Shown piece after piece: positions 54,595-63,426 of a DNA stretch of 64,000 nt. The stretch spans positions 186,001 to 250,000 of the forward strand of contig MKTX01000015.1 of NCBI GenBank assembly GCA_001898465.1, written 5' to 3'. Source of the stretch: Sphingobacteriales bacterium 39-19. GTDB taxonomy: Bacteria > Bacteroidota > Bacteroidia > Chitinophagales > Chitinophagaceae. A model generated the notes under the pieces. The model was not told the origin of the DNA, ran no database searches, and worked only from the letters and a program-made list of their open reading frames with translations. Position 1 is the first letter of the stretch. The number at the start of each line of letters is the position of its first letter. Made by a program: the position numbers and the translations under genes.

Positions 54595-55231
54595 AATCCA
54601 TATTGCGATCGTAGATGATCACCAAATTATAATTGATGGCCTGGTGGCTTTGCTTAAAAACCATCCCAACCTGAAAATTGTTACATCGGCTAATAGCGGG
54701 GAAGAAATACTACAACTCATACCAAAATATGAAATAGATATTTTACTCACCGATGTAATGATGCCGGTTATGAGCGGGTATGAATTGGCGAAATTGGTTA
54801 GCCGGCAATACCCCGGTATAAAAATTATTGCTTTAAGTATGAGTGGACAGGGGCAGGTAGTTCATGATATGATTGAAGATGCTGATATTTCCGGTTATTT
54901 ATTAAAGCAAACAAATGCCACCGAACTGGCAGCAGCTATTGAAAAAGTATATGAAGGTGGCCTTTATTTTCACCCCGAAGTATTACAGGAACTGGAGAAA
55001 TTATCCAATCAAAAAAAAGAAGTATCAAAAGTTAATATTACCAACCGGGAAAAGCAATTAATTGCATTGATAGAGAACGAGTATTCCAATAAGCAAATTG
55101 CAGAAGAATTAAATATTTCTTTACTTACGGTAGAAACGCACCGGAAAAATATTCTTCGTAAAACAGGTACCAGCAATGTACTCTCCCTGGTAAAATGGGC
55201 CTACGAAAACGGGGTTCTTAAAAACAAATAA
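54581..55231 (+). CDS. LuxR/NarL-family response regulator
   Basis: The receiver domain (1-120) has the acidic pocket VDDHQ (Asp12, Asp13), phospho-acceptor Asp58 in LLTDVMMPVMSG, Ser86 and Lys109. The C-terminal HTH (about 150-216) reads NREKQLIALIENEYSNKQIA, then LNISLLTVETHRKNILRKTG, a typical LuxR-type helix-turn-helix. It overlaps the kinase gene by 14 bases, so the pair is translationally coupled. A modest terminator follows, and the genes downstream have their own promoter, making them plausible but unproven targets. Confidence 0.95.
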   Translation: MKKNKIHIAIVDDHQIIIDGLVALLKNHPNLKIVTSANSGEEILQLIPKYEIDILLTDVMMPVMSGYELAKLVSRQYPGIKIIALSMSGQGQVVHDMIEDADISGYLLKQTNATELAAAIEKVYEGGLYFHPEVLQELEKLSNQKKEVSKVNITNREKQLIALIENEYSNKQIAEELNISLLTVETHRKNILRKTGTSNVLSLVKWAYENGVLKNK

Positions 55232-55254
55232 ATACCTATTAGCAGGTATTTTTA
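55231..55254 (+). terminator. Weak terminator after the two-component genes
   Basis: AATACCT (55231-55237) pairs with AGGTATT (55244-55250) over a 6-base loop, followed by three T residues (TTTAAAA). The stem is AT-rich and short. Confidence 0.6.
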
Positions 55255-55270
55255 AAATACATGTGGCAGA

Positions 55271-55278
55271 TATCTTTG
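55271..55278 (+). promoter_or_regulatory. Promoter -7 element of the SUMF1-fold protein gene (TATCTTTG)
   Basis: TATCTTTG matches TAnnTTTG exactly. Transcription would start near 55284, 16 bases before the ATG at 55300. This excludes the in-frame ATG at 55261 as the start. No TTG is seen at -33, so activation by a regulator is possible. Confidence 0.55.
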
Positions 55279-55299
55279 TCTTCAAAAATTATCAACCGC

Positions 55300-56691
55300 A
55301 TGAAAAAAGTATTTTTATTTATTATCTCCCTGGTAAGTATCACCGGTATGGCTATTGCCAATGATGTAGTGGTAACCAATGTATCGCTCATCAATCAAAA
55401 TACATCTGGCCCGTTAAATACGCATTATTCCGATGTGCAGTTTAGTATAAGCTGGAAGAATAGCTGGCGTACCAGTACCAATGAATCGAATTACGACGGG
55501 TGCTGGGTGTTTATAAAATACCGGAAGCAAAGCACTTCAGTATGGCTGCATGCTACATTAAATATGAGCGGGCAGGTATCTCCCGCCGGAAGCGTGGTAA
55601 AACCTGTTGCCGATGGCAAAGGTGCTTTTGTGTATCCCAGCGCCAATGGGATAGGGGATGTAAATTATAACAATGCCACATTGCGATGGAATTATGGCAG
55701 CGATGGCGTTTTAGATAATGAGAAAGTAGAAATAAGAGTGTATGCAGTAGAAATGGTAAATGTTCCGCAAGGATCTTTTAACCTGGGTAATTCTTCTTTA
55801 GAATCTTATCATTTTAAAGATGGCGCCAGCGGAAGCTGGTTTCCTGTTACCAGCGAAAATGCAATAAACTGTGGTACAGCCCCGGGCCAGTTAAATACCG
55901 ATTATTATTTTACTTCTTTACCTGCTATCCCGGCAGCCTATCCAAAAGGATACAATAGCTATTGGATCATGAAATATGAATTTAGCAATCAACAATACCT
56001 TGACTTTTTAAATACATTAGATCAAACCAGTGCCAATGCATTAAATTCAATTGGCGCTACAGGATCAGTTCCAAACATGGTTACTACTTTTCCCGAAAGA
56101 GCAGCCGTGGGCTTCACTTCACTTAATATCCTGTCCTGGTTAGACTGGGCAGCTATGCGGCCCATGACGGAATTTGAATATGAAAAAGCTTGCCGGGGCG
56201 CCAACAATACCCCCTCACCGCTTGAATATGCATGGGGAAATACTACACTCACTACAATTTCAGGGGGTACTAATATAGGTGCCAATAATGAAACCTGGTT
56301 AAATGGCAATGCTAATTATGTAACCGGTGGGCCTTATACAGCAATGCGCTGCGGAGCCCTCGCTACAGCTACCAGTAACAGAACACAAAGCGGTGCCAGC
56401 TTTTATGGCGTGATGGAAATGAGTGGAAATGCTTCAGAACTTACTGTTTGCGCAAATAATAATGGCACTGCATTTACCGGTAACCATGGCGATGGTGTAT
56501 TGGATGCGCAGAGCAATGCCAATGTTCCCGGCTGGCCCAGCCTTACGAATGATTTGTCAATAATTATAAGAGGGGGGTCATTTGCATCTGTTTATGCTAA
56601 TCTACAGATCTGCGATCGCAGTGCGGGCGTAATATATGTAAGTTCTTCTTATGTTGGCTTTGGCGGACGAGGGGTACGTACTGCTGAATAA
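55300..56691 (+). CDS. Exported SUMF1/FGE-fold protein lacking the catalytic cysteine pair
   Basis: The 463-residue protein has a signal peptide (1-20, GMAIAND). The N-terminal domain of about 150 residues (VQFSISWKNSWRTSTNESNY, CWVFIKYRKQSTSVWLHA) is a likely beta-sandwich. From about 155 a formylglycine-generating-enzyme-like domain follows: YWIMKYEFSNQQYLDFLN, LDWAAMRPMTEFEYEKACRG, EYAWGN, YGVMEMSGNASELTV, IIRGGSF, and the closing VGFGGRGVRT. True FGE enzymes have two active-site cysteines just after GGS; here only one Cys lies nearby (LQICDRS), so oxidase chemistry is unlikely. It may be a structural or ligand-binding version. The next gene is a T9SS repeat protein. Confidence 0.82.
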   Translation: MKKVFLFIISLVSITGMAIANDVVVTNVSLINQNTSGPLNTHYSDVQFSISWKNSWRTSTNESNYDGCWVFIKYRKQSTSVWLHATLNMSGQVSPAGSVVKPVADGKGAFVYPSANGIGDVNYNNATLRWNYGSDGVLDNEKVEIRVYAVEMVNVPQGSFNLGNSSLESYHFKDGASGSWFPVTSENAINCGTAPGQLNTDYYFTSLPAIPAAYPKGYNSYWIMKYEFSNQQYLDFLNTLDQTSANALNSIGATGSVPNMVTTFPERAAVGFTSLNILSWLDWAAMRPMTEFEYEKACRGANNTPSPLEYAWGNTTLTTISGGTNIGANNETWLNGNANYVTGGPYTAMRCGALATATSNRTQSGASFYGVMEMSGNASELTVCANNNGTAFTGNHGDGVLDAQSNANVPGWPSLTNDLSIIIRGGSFASVYANLQICDRSAGVIYVSSSYVGFGGRGVRTAE

Positions 56692-56800
56692 AAGACAAAA
56701 ACAATTTTATTTCGCATACCCGGTTGTAAGAACCGGCCTCACCGTCGGAATAAAAGCAACAATTATTTTTGAGAAACAGGCGATCCTTAAATAGCACGAC

Positions 56801-57724
56801 ATGAAGAAATACTTCTTATTATACTTTATTATTCTTTTGGCAGGTGCATTACATGCCCAGCCACCCAATAATACCATTTTTTATGGGGGTTCCGGGGATG
56901 GGTTTGCGTCTGCGGTTAATATCATTACCCCCAATACTATTTTTTATGGAGGAAGTGGTGACGGTTTTGTATCACAAACCAATGCGGTTTTTGCAAATAC
57001 CATCTTTTATGGAGGAATTGGCGATGGTTATGCATCACAAGCCAATATCGTTATGCCCAACATGATTTTTCTGGGAGGGATAGGTGATGGTTTTGCAGCA
57101 TTTGGAAATTTGGCAGTACCCAATAATATTTATTTTGGTGGCGTGGGCGATGGATGGCATGCCATTGTTACCCCGCTCATTCCTTTACCCGTAACACTCA
57201 TATCATTTACCGCTACGCAGGCAGGCAATTCTCACCTGGTGAGCTGGGTAACCAGTGCAGAAATCAATACTCATTTCTTTGAAGTACAGCGCTCCGCAAA
57301 TGGGATCGATTTTAGTACAGCAGGATGGCAAAATGCGAAAGCAGCCAATGGGATGGGCGCTTCCTATTCTTTTTCGGTTCATAATCCATGGATAGGAAAT
57401 AATTTTTATCGTTTGAAAATAGTCGATCGGGATGGTAGTATTACCTACAGTAATACCTGTTTGCTTAAAAATACAGGTGCTATTTCTATCGCTATTTATC
57501 CCAATCCTACGGCTGAGAAATTATATGTAAACATTCCTGTTATGGCGAACATACAACAGTTGAAGGCTACCATACAGGATGCAAATGGAAGGCTCATCAT
57601 GCAGGCTGTTTTAGAAACTAGCAACAGCAATGCATTGCCCGTTAATCATTTACCTGCCGGCATCTATACATTACAATTTATTTTGGATAATCAGCATTTC
57701 GTTTACCGCTTTTTAAAAAATTAA
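56801..57724 (+). CDS. T9SS-secreted protein with five 21-residue GGxGDG repeats
   Basis: The 307-residue protein has a signal peptide (1-20, ALHAQ). Residues 24-128 are five units of exactly 21 residues built on NTIFYGGSGDGF (variants GGIGDGY, GGVGDGW). Next come the linker PVTLISFTATQAGNSHLVSW and an FN3-like stretch. A type A T9SS sorting domain begins near IAIYPNPTAEKLYV and ends YRFLKN. The GxGDG turns suggest a small beta-solenoid or calcium-binding stack on the cell surface. It lies 109 bases after the SUMF1-fold gene on the same strand, with only a short CCGGTT/AACCGG hairpin between them, so cotranscription is likely. Confidence 0.85.
   Translation: MKKYFLLYFIILLAGALHAQPPNNTIFYGGSGDGFASAVNIITPNTIFYGGSGDGFVSQTNAVFANTIFYGGIGDGYASQANIVMPNMIFLGGIGDGFAAFGNLAVPNNIYFGGVGDGWHAIVTPLIPLPVTLISFTATQAGNSHLVSWVTSAEINTHFFEVQRSANGIDFSTAGWQNAKAANGMGASYSFSVHNPWIGNNFYRLKIVDRDGSITYSNTCLLKNTGAISIAIYPNPTAEKLYVNIPVMANIQQLKATIQDANGRLIMQAVLETSNSNALPVNHLPAGIYTLQFILDNQHFVYRFLKN
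56870..57184 (+). repeat. Five in-phase 63-base coding repeats
   Basis: Five consecutive 63-base units encode the 21-residue repeats. The first three are the most alike (ATACCATTTTTTATGGGGG-type cores); the last two have diverged (IFLGG, IYFGG). The exact phase with no indels suggests recent expansion or structural constraint. Confidence 0.85.
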
Positions 57725-57761
57725 TCAATATCTGCTTTTTCATGTGGAAGTATTCCACCAG

Positions 57762-57789
57762 GGGTTGCTTTTTAAGCAATCCTTTTTTT
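57762..57789 (+). terminator. Terminator after the GGxGDG repeat protein
   Basis: GGGTTGCTT (57762-57770) pairs with AAGCAATCC (57774-57782; one G-T pair) and runs into seven T residues. A second small hairpin, GTGGAA-GTA-TTCCAC, lies just upstream (57744-57758). Confidence 0.9.
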
Positions 57790-57891
57790 ATTCTGCAAAT
57801 CGGGCCGCTGGTTCCTAAATCTTCTCTTTCAATTTATTTTAGGTACGGTCAACTATTGTTAACTTGCCGCAGATTGCAAAAGAATAATTTT

Positions 57892-59523
57892 ATGATGGAT
57901 ATGAATTTTAACAAGAATGAAGATGCTATGAAAATGGCCTGGAGCCGGGTAAAAAAGCATTTAGAGATAATATACCAGGGGGGTGGCGCAAAAGCCATCG
58001 CAAAGCAAAAAGAAAGGCACAAACTCACAGCCCGGGAGCGTATTGCATACCTCTGCGATGAAGGCAGGCCCTTTACCGAATTGGGCGCTTTTGCCGGTTT
58101 TGAAATGTATGCCGAACATGGCGGCTGCCCCGCTGCGGGTACGGTAAGCGGGTTGGGATGGGTGAGTGGCAGGCAATGCATGATCATAGCAAACGATCAA
58201 ACTGTAAAAGCCGGGGCCTGGTTCCCGATTACAGGTAAAAAAAACCTGCGTATGCAGGAAATTGCCATGGAAAACAGGCTGCCCGTAATTTATATTGTAG
58301 ATAGTGCCGGCGTGTACTTACCCATGCAAGATGAAATATTTCCTGATAAAGAACATTTTGGCCGCATTTTCAGGAACAATGCAAGAATGAGCGCAATGGG
58401 TATTACACAAATTGCAGCAGTAACAGGCGCCTGTGTTGCCGGGGGCGCATACTTACCCATTATGAGCGATGAAACCCTGATGGTAGAAGGCAACGGATCT
58501 ATTTTTTTAGCAGGCCCTTACCTGGTAAAAGCAGCTATTGGCGAAGATGTAGATGCCGAAACCCTGGGCGGAGCCGAAACCCATAATGCCATTTCCGGTA
58601 TTGCAGATTATAAATGCAAAACAGAAGAAGAATGTTTAGACCAGGTAAAGAAAATTATTTCTAAGCTGGCAAAACCCGCATCAGCAGGATTCAGCAGAAT
58701 AGCGCCGGTAAACCCGGCCGCACCAGTTGAAAACATATATGGCATTATGAGCGAAGACAATACTAAACCTTATGATGTACTCGATATTATTCATTGCATG
58801 GTAGATAATGACAGCTTCGATGAGTTTAAAAAAGAATATGGAAAAACAATTATCTGCGGCTATGCCCGTATTGAAGGATGGGCTGTAGGAATCGTTGCCA
58901 ACCAACGCTTAATTGTAAAAAGTAAAAAAGGGGAAATGCAACTGGGTGGCGTAATCTATAATGATAGTGCAGACAAAGCTGCCCGTTTTATTTTAAACTG
59001 CAATCAAAAGAAAATACCACTTGTATTTTTGCAGGATGTAACCGGCTTTATGGTAGGTAGCCGGAGCGAACATGCGGGCATCATAAAAGATGGGGCAAAA
59101 TTAGTAAATGCAGTTGCCAATTCGGTAGTACCTAAAATTACCATCATTACCGGTAACAGTTATGGAGCCGGCAATTATGCCATGTGCGGTAAGGCTTACG
59201 ATCCCCGTTTTATTTATGCCTGGCCTACGGCAAAAATTGCAGTGATGGGGGGTGAGCAGGCTGCTAAAACAATGCTTCAAATTCAAGTAGGCGGTATGAA
59301 GGCAAAAGGCAAAGAAGTTACCGAAGCAGAAGAAAAAGAAATACTAAAAAAAATTACAGACTCTTATCAAAAGCAAACCACGCCTTATTATGCAGCAGCC
59401 CGGCTTTGGGTAGATGCCATAATTGACCCCGCAACTACAAGGCAGCATATTGCTGAAGCATTAATTGCTGCAGATCAGCAAAACGATATCCCCGAATTTA
59501 AAACCGGCGTGTTCCAGGTATAA
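57892..59523 (+). CDS. Acyl-CoA carboxylase carboxyltransferase subunit (methylcrotonyl-CoA carboxylase beta-like)
   Basis: The 543-residue biotin-dependent carboxyltransferase resembles the beta subunits of methylcrotonyl- or propionyl-CoA carboxylase. RHKLTARERIAYLCDEG at the N-terminus, IVDSAGVYLPMQDEIFPDK and HFGRIFRNNARMSAMGI favour the methylcrotonyl branch. TGACVAGGAYLPIMSDE and GSIFLAGPYLVKAAIGEDV are oxyanion/CoA-site blocks, and FLQDVTGFMVG and AGNYAMCGKAYDPRFIYAWP lie in the second crotonase half. The biotin carboxylase/carrier subunit is not adjacent. The frame runs back to 57742, through the previous terminator; ATG 57892 (MMDMNFNKNED) is the sensible start. Confidence 0.92.
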   Translation: MMDMNFNKNEDAMKMAWSRVKKHLEIIYQGGGAKAIAKQKERHKLTARERIAYLCDEGRPFTELGAFAGFEMYAEHGGCPAAGTVSGLGWVSGRQCMIIANDQTVKAGAWFPITGKKNLRMQEIAMENRLPVIYIVDSAGVYLPMQDEIFPDKEHFGRIFRNNARMSAMGITQIAAVTGACVAGGAYLPIMSDETLMVEGNGSIFLAGPYLVKAAIGEDVDAETLGGAETHNAISGIADYKCKTEEECLDQVKKIISKLAKPASAGFSRIAPVNPAAPVENIYGIMSEDNTKPYDVLDIIHCMVDNDSFDEFKKEYGKTIICGYARIEGWAVGIVANQRLIVKSKKGEMQLGGVIYNDSADKAARFILNCNQKKIPLVFLQDVTGFMVGSRSEHAGIIKDGAKLVNAVANSVVPKITIITGNSYGAGNYAMCGKAYDPRFIYAWPTAKIAVMGGEQAAKTMLQIQVGGMKAKGKEVTEAEEKEILKKITDSYQKQTTPYYAAARLWVDAIIDPATTRQHIAEALIAADQQNDIPEFKTGVFQV

Positions 59524-59662
59524 ATCACTTAAGTGGCCGTATCCATTCCCCTGCACAGCATGAACGAAAAATATAAAATAAATTATAAATATCTTCCCTA
59601 AATCTGATGAGGGCAATGGCTGAGGCTTATTTTCTATTATCTTTACCCGTATTGAAAAAGCT

Positions 59663-60823
59663 ATGAATTCAAAAAAAAGAATAGCCCTTTTTGGGAGTAC
59701 GGGATCTATTGGTACGCAGGCGCTCGATGTAGTTCGTGAGCATCCCGAAATATTTGAAGTTACCCTTTTAACCGCTCAAACTAACGATGAGTTACTTGCT
59801 GCCCAGGCCCTGGAATTTAAGCCTGCACTGGTAATTATTGGTGATGAAAGCCGTTACGAAAAATTAAAAGAAGCTCTATCGGGCGGTTCCATTGAGGTAC
59901 AATCCGGTAACCAGGCCATAGAAGATGCTGCCGAAAGAGATGATTATGAGATAATGCTGGCCGCTATTGTTGGTTTTGCAGGTTTAAAGCCTACCCTTAA
60001 AGCCGTGGCAAAGGGTAAAATTATTGCCCTTGCCAATAAGGAAACACTGGTAGTGGCCGGTGATGTGGTTATGCAGCTGGCGGTAGAAAATAAAGCCCCC
60101 ATCATACCGGTAGATAGCGAACATTCTGCCATATTTCAATGCCTGGTAGGCGAGGCCCGCAACCCCATCGAAAAAATAATTCTTACTGCAAGCGGGGGGC
60201 CCTTCCTGGGTAAAAAACCCAACTTTCTGGTAAACGTAAAACGAGATCATGCCTTGCAGCATCCCAATTGGAGCATGGGCGCTAAAATTTCAGTTGACTC
60301 GGCAACGCTTATGAATAAAGGCTTAGAAATGATAGAAGCCAAATGGCTCTTTAACCTGGAGCCATCACAAATAGAAGTGATCATACACCCCCAAAGCGTA
60401 ATTCATAGTATGGTACAGTTTACCGATGGCAGTATGAAAGCCCAAATGGGCCTGCCCGATATGAAACTACCCATCCAATATGCACTGGGTTTTCCCTACA
60501 GGCTAAAAAATTCTTTTGAAAGATTTAATTTTCGAAAATACCCCAACCTTAGTTTTGAAGAACCCGATTATAAAACTTTCCGGAACCTCGGTTTAGCCAT
60601 AGAAGCCTTAAAGAATGGCGGTAATATGCCTTGCATTTTAAATGCCGCCAATGAAATTGCCGTATGGGCTTTTTTAAAAAATCGTATCGGTTTTCTTGAT
60701 ATTACCGCCGTAGTGGAAAAAACAATGCAAAAAATTAACTTTATTAAAAGCCCTTCTTTAGAGGAATATTTTGACAGTGATGGCGAGGCTCGTAACTTCG
60801 CCGCTTCTTTATTAAAACTTTAA
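59663..60823 (+). CDS. dxr: 1-deoxy-D-xylulose 5-phosphate reductoisomerase
   Basis: The 386-residue enzyme makes methylerythritol phosphate, the committed step of the MEP isoprenoid route. The NADPH loop is FGSTGSIGTQALDVV (10-24). ALANKETLVVAG, IPVDSEHSAIFQCL, LTASGGPFLG, HPNWSMGAKISVDSATLMNK and LEMIEAKWLF follow in family order. A near-consensus -7 element (TATCTTTA, 59638-59645) precedes it. rseP follows 121 bases later, a common neighbour. Confidence 0.97.
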   Translation: MNSKKRIALFGSTGSIGTQALDVVREHPEIFEVTLLTAQTNDELLAAQALEFKPALVIIGDESRYEKLKEALSGGSIEVQSGNQAIEDAAERDDYEIMLAAIVGFAGLKPTLKAVAKGKIIALANKETLVVAGDVVMQLAVENKAPIIPVDSEHSAIFQCLVGEARNPIEKIILTASGGPFLGKKPNFLVNVKRDHALQHPNWSMGAKISVDSATLMNKGLEMIEAKWLFNLEPSQIEVIIHPQSVIHSMVQFTDGSMKAQMGLPDMKLPIQYALGFPYRLKNSFERFNFRKYPNLSFEEPDYKTFRNLGLAIEALKNGGNMPCILNAANEIAVWAFLKNRIGFLDITAVVEKTMQKINFIKSPSLEEYFDSDGEARNFAASLLKL

Positions 60824-60862
60824 AACATGTATGGTCCTGGCAGCCGTTTTTCATAGCATCAT

Positions 60863-60902
60863 CGTTGCGTCGCACACTTGTACTGCAGTACATTTGGCAA
60901 CC
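60863..60902. repeat. Nested palindrome in the dxr-rseP spacer
   Basis: The 14-base perfect palindrome TGTACTGCAGTACA (60879-60892) sits inside a wider pair GTTGC/GCAAC. The stretch is richer in G and C than other spacers here and can form a nested stem. No T tract follows on either strand. It may be one copy of a dispersed intergenic repeat, but no second copy was seen in this window. Confidence 0.45.
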
Positions 60903-60944
60903 CGGCCCGGTACAGGATCATCAACATAACTTTATTTATTTCAA

Positions 60945-62342
60945 ATGTTTTTATCAGATACTTTATTAGCAATTAACTGGAGTAGTGTAGGCCTTAAAGT
61001 AGCCCAATTGCTGCTCTCTCTTTCCATACTTGTCGTGCTGCATGAATTTGGCCATTTTATAACTGCTAAATGGTTCAAATGCCGGGTAGAAAAATTTTAC
61101 CTTTTCTTCGATCCCTGGTTCTCCATTTTTAAAAAGAAGATTGGCGATACCGTATATGGCATTGGCTGGTTACCACTTGGCGGCTATGTAAAAATAGCCG
61201 GCATGATTGATGAAAGTATGGATAAAGACCAAATGAAATTGCCGCCACAACCTTTTGAATTTCGCAGTAAGCCCGCCTGGCAAAGGCTTATTATCATGCT
61301 GGGCGGTGTAACTGTAAATGTAATCCTGGCTTTTTTCATTTATGCCATGATATTATGGGTATGGGGACAGGACCGTATCATTAATTCTTCTATAAAAAAC
61401 GGCATCTGGATTACCGATTCTGTGATGTACGATATTGGCTTACGCAACGGCGATAAACTGTTAGCAGTAAATGGAGACAGCATACATTATTTTGAAGATG
61501 CCGGAAAAAAAATCCTGTTAAGCGGGGGTGGGTATGTTGCTATTGTACGCAATGGAAAAGATACCAGCCTGGAAATTCCACGCCGCTTAATTGGCGCCCT
61601 GGTAGAAAAAAAACGGGCAAAAGGATCTATGTTCTTACCCCGTATCCCTGCCATCATGGGTGCTTTTGATGCAAAAGATACCACACCGGCTGCCCGGGCT
61701 CATTTGCAATATTGGGATAAAATTGTAAAAGTAGATTCTGTTCCTGTTGCATTTTTAGATGAGGCCGCCACTTATTTTGACAGTCATAAAAATGAAACCG
61801 TAAACCTCACCGTAGATCGTAAAGGCAGCCTGCTTCATTTACCGGTACACTTAGATGAAAATGGTAAAATGGGGCCTGCTTTATTGTCTTTTCCGCAATA
61901 CGATAGCCTGAATTTATTTAAATACGAGCATACCTCTTATAATTTCTTCAGTTCATTTCCGGCCGGGTTTAAACTGGCCATCACATCGCTAAAAGATTAT
62001 ATCGATCAGTTTATTTTAATACTATCGCCCAGCACAGAATCGTATAAAGCAGTGGGCGGTTTTAAAGCGATGGGATCTGTTTTTTCAGGTGATGAATGGA
62101 ACTGGCACCAGTTCTGGAGTATCACCGCTTTCTTTTCAATTGTACTGGCGTTTATGAACCTGTTGCCCATACCGGCATTAGATGGGGGGCATGTATTATT
62201 TACATTAGTAGAAATGATTACAGGCCGCAAACCCAGCGACAAATTTTTAGAATACGCCCAGGTGGTGGGCATGGTTATTTTGCTGGCATTAATGCTATAT
62301 GCTAACGGAAACGATTGGTTTGGCTGGGGCAAAGGAAAATAA
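60945..62342 (+). CDS. rseP: Site-2 membrane metalloprotease RseP
   Basis: The 465-residue intramembrane zinc protease has HEFGH (33-37) in the first helix, then GIGWLPLGGYVKIAGM. It has two degenerate PDZ-like regions (about 145-215 and 235-300) and the C-terminal LLPIPALDGGHVLF with the third metal ligand region. It cleaves membrane-spanning substrates such as anti-sigma factors in envelope stress and can remove leftover signal peptides. It follows dxr, and a small membrane protein gene starts 7 bases after its stop. Confidence 0.96.
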   Translation: MFLSDTLLAINWSSVGLKVAQLLLSLSILVVLHEFGHFITAKWFKCRVEKFYLFFDPWFSIFKKKIGDTVYGIGWLPLGGYVKIAGMIDESMDKDQMKLPPQPFEFRSKPAWQRLIIMLGGVTVNVILAFFIYAMILWVWGQDRIINSSIKNGIWITDSVMYDIGLRNGDKLLAVNGDSIHYFEDAGKKILLSGGGYVAIVRNGKDTSLEIPRRLIGALVEKKRAKGSMFLPRIPAIMGAFDAKDTTPAARAHLQYWDKIVKVDSVPVAFLDEAATYFDSHKNETVNLTVDRKGSLLHLPVHLDENGKMGPALLSFPQYDSLNLFKYEHTSYNFFSSFPAGFKLAITSLKDYIDQFILILSPSTESYKAVGGFKAMGSVFSGDEWNWHQFWSITAFFSIVLAFMNLLPIPALDGGHVLFTLVEMITGRKPSDKFLEYAQVVGMVILLALMLYANGNDWFGWGKGK

Positions 62343-62349
62343 GATTACA

Positions 62350-62667
62350 ATGCGTTTTTTTTCAAAATTTGTATTTATCTGCAACCTCTGTTTTATAGCA
62401 GCGGTCATCCTGCGGCTGGTAGAACGTGGCCGTAAAATAAATATGGAGCAGGGTGGGCCCTTTAAAAATGTAATAAGTTTCCAGCCTTTAGAAAGTACTT
62501 TAATTATACTGGGTTATACTGCCGTATTGTTCAATATTATTTTTGTAATTATTGCGCTCCCCCTGTGGCTGGCAAAGAAAACCATACCGGCTCCCAAATT
62601 CCTGGTTTGGTTTAATGTAATATTATTTATCGTTCAGCTTTATTACTTTTTTTTTAGTACTTTTTAG
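62350..62667 (+). CDS. Small membrane protein, function unknown
   Basis: The 105-residue protein has about three hydrophobic helices (9-22, 48-75, 84-103) separated by a Lys/Arg-rich loop (RLVERGRKINMEQGG) and a short IPAPKF turn. I recognise no family. The ATG at 62350 (MRFFSKFVFI) is 7 bases after the rseP stop, which makes cotranscription with rseP likely. The longer frame from 62299 would overlap rseP and is not preferred. It ends 17 bases before the convergent dapB stop with no terminator between. Confidence 0.7.
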   Translation: MRFFSKFVFICNLCFIAAVILRLVERGRKINMEQGGPFKNVISFQPLESTLIILGYTAVLFNIIFVIIALPLWLAKKTIPAPKFLVWFNVILFIVQLYYFFFSTF

Positions 62668-62684
62668 GAACCCGGTTATTTTGC

Positions 62685-63383
62685 TTACATGCCCAGTACA
62701 TCATTCATTTGGTAAATTCCCTTTTTGCCTTTTAAAAATTCGGCTGCCAGTACAGCGCCTGTGGCAAAGCCGGTGCGGTTATGCGCCGTATGAATTATTT
62801 CAATATCGTCAATGCTTGATGCGTAACTTACATGATGAGTGCCCGGCGCAGGGTCTGTTCGCTTGCTGATAATAGAAAGCGCTCCGGGGGTACCTGTTTT
62901 GTTATTTACCCAATGGGTTAGCTCCGGGCGGGCTTCTATAATTTGTTTAGCCAGGGTAATTGCGGTACCGCTGGGTGAATCTTTTTTTGCAGTATGATGA
63001 ATCTCTTCAACTACTACCTGGTACTCCGGGTGGTTTGCCATAAGGGCAGCCAATTTTTTATTGAGTGCAAAAAAAAGATTAGCACCTACACTAAAATTGC
63101 TGGCAAACAATAAAGTTCCATGCTTATAATGTATATCAGCCATAGACCAGCCTGTACTGCCACATACCACGGGTATTCCCGCATCAAAACAAGTATTGAT
63201 GTTTTTTATGGCGCTTTCGGGGTTTGTAAATTCAATGGCAACATCGCATTGTTGTAAATTCTCTTTATTAAATGCTTCCGGATTTGAACTATGAATGATA
63301 AGTCCAATTTCATGGCCTCGTTGTTTGGCTATTTCTTCAATGGCTTTACCCATTTTGCCGTAACCGATAAGGGCTAATTTCAT
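62685..63383 (-). CDS. dapB: 4-hydroxy-tetrahydrodipicolinate reductase
   Basis: The 232-residue enzyme of diaminopimelate/lysine synthesis has the nucleotide loop LIGYGKMGKAIEEIA at the N-terminus. VAIEFTNPESAIKNI, VVCGSTGW, ASNFSVGANLFF, and VEEIHHTAKKDSPSGTA carrying the His and Lys catalytic pair, follow. It is shorter than the E. coli enzyme (273), as is usual in Bacteroidota. The DUF5683 gene lies 43 bases upstream on the same strand. Confidence 0.96.
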   Translation of the reverse strand: MKLALIGYGKMGKAIEEIAKQRGHEIGLIIHSSNPEAFNKENLQQCDVAIEFTNPESAIKNINTCFDAGIPVVCGSTGWSMADIHYKHGTLLFASNFSVGANLFFALNKKLAALMANHPEYQVVVEEIHHTAKKDSPSGTAITLAKQIIEARPELTHWVNNKTGTPGALSIISKRTDPAPGTHHVSYASSIDDIEIIHTAHNRTGFATGAVLAAEFLKGKKGIYQMNDVLGM

Positions 63384-63426
63384 GTGTACTATTTTTTGTA
63401 TTTGCCAGCTGCTGTTGGGCTTGTTT

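Noticed and set aside
56870..57184. CRISPR-like direct repeats
   Set aside because: The repeats are in phase with a single reading frame, contiguous without spacers, and part of a T9SS protein.
57742..57891. N-terminal extension of the carboxyltransferase
   Set aside because: The extra 50 codons run through a terminator hairpin and do not resemble the family N-terminus.
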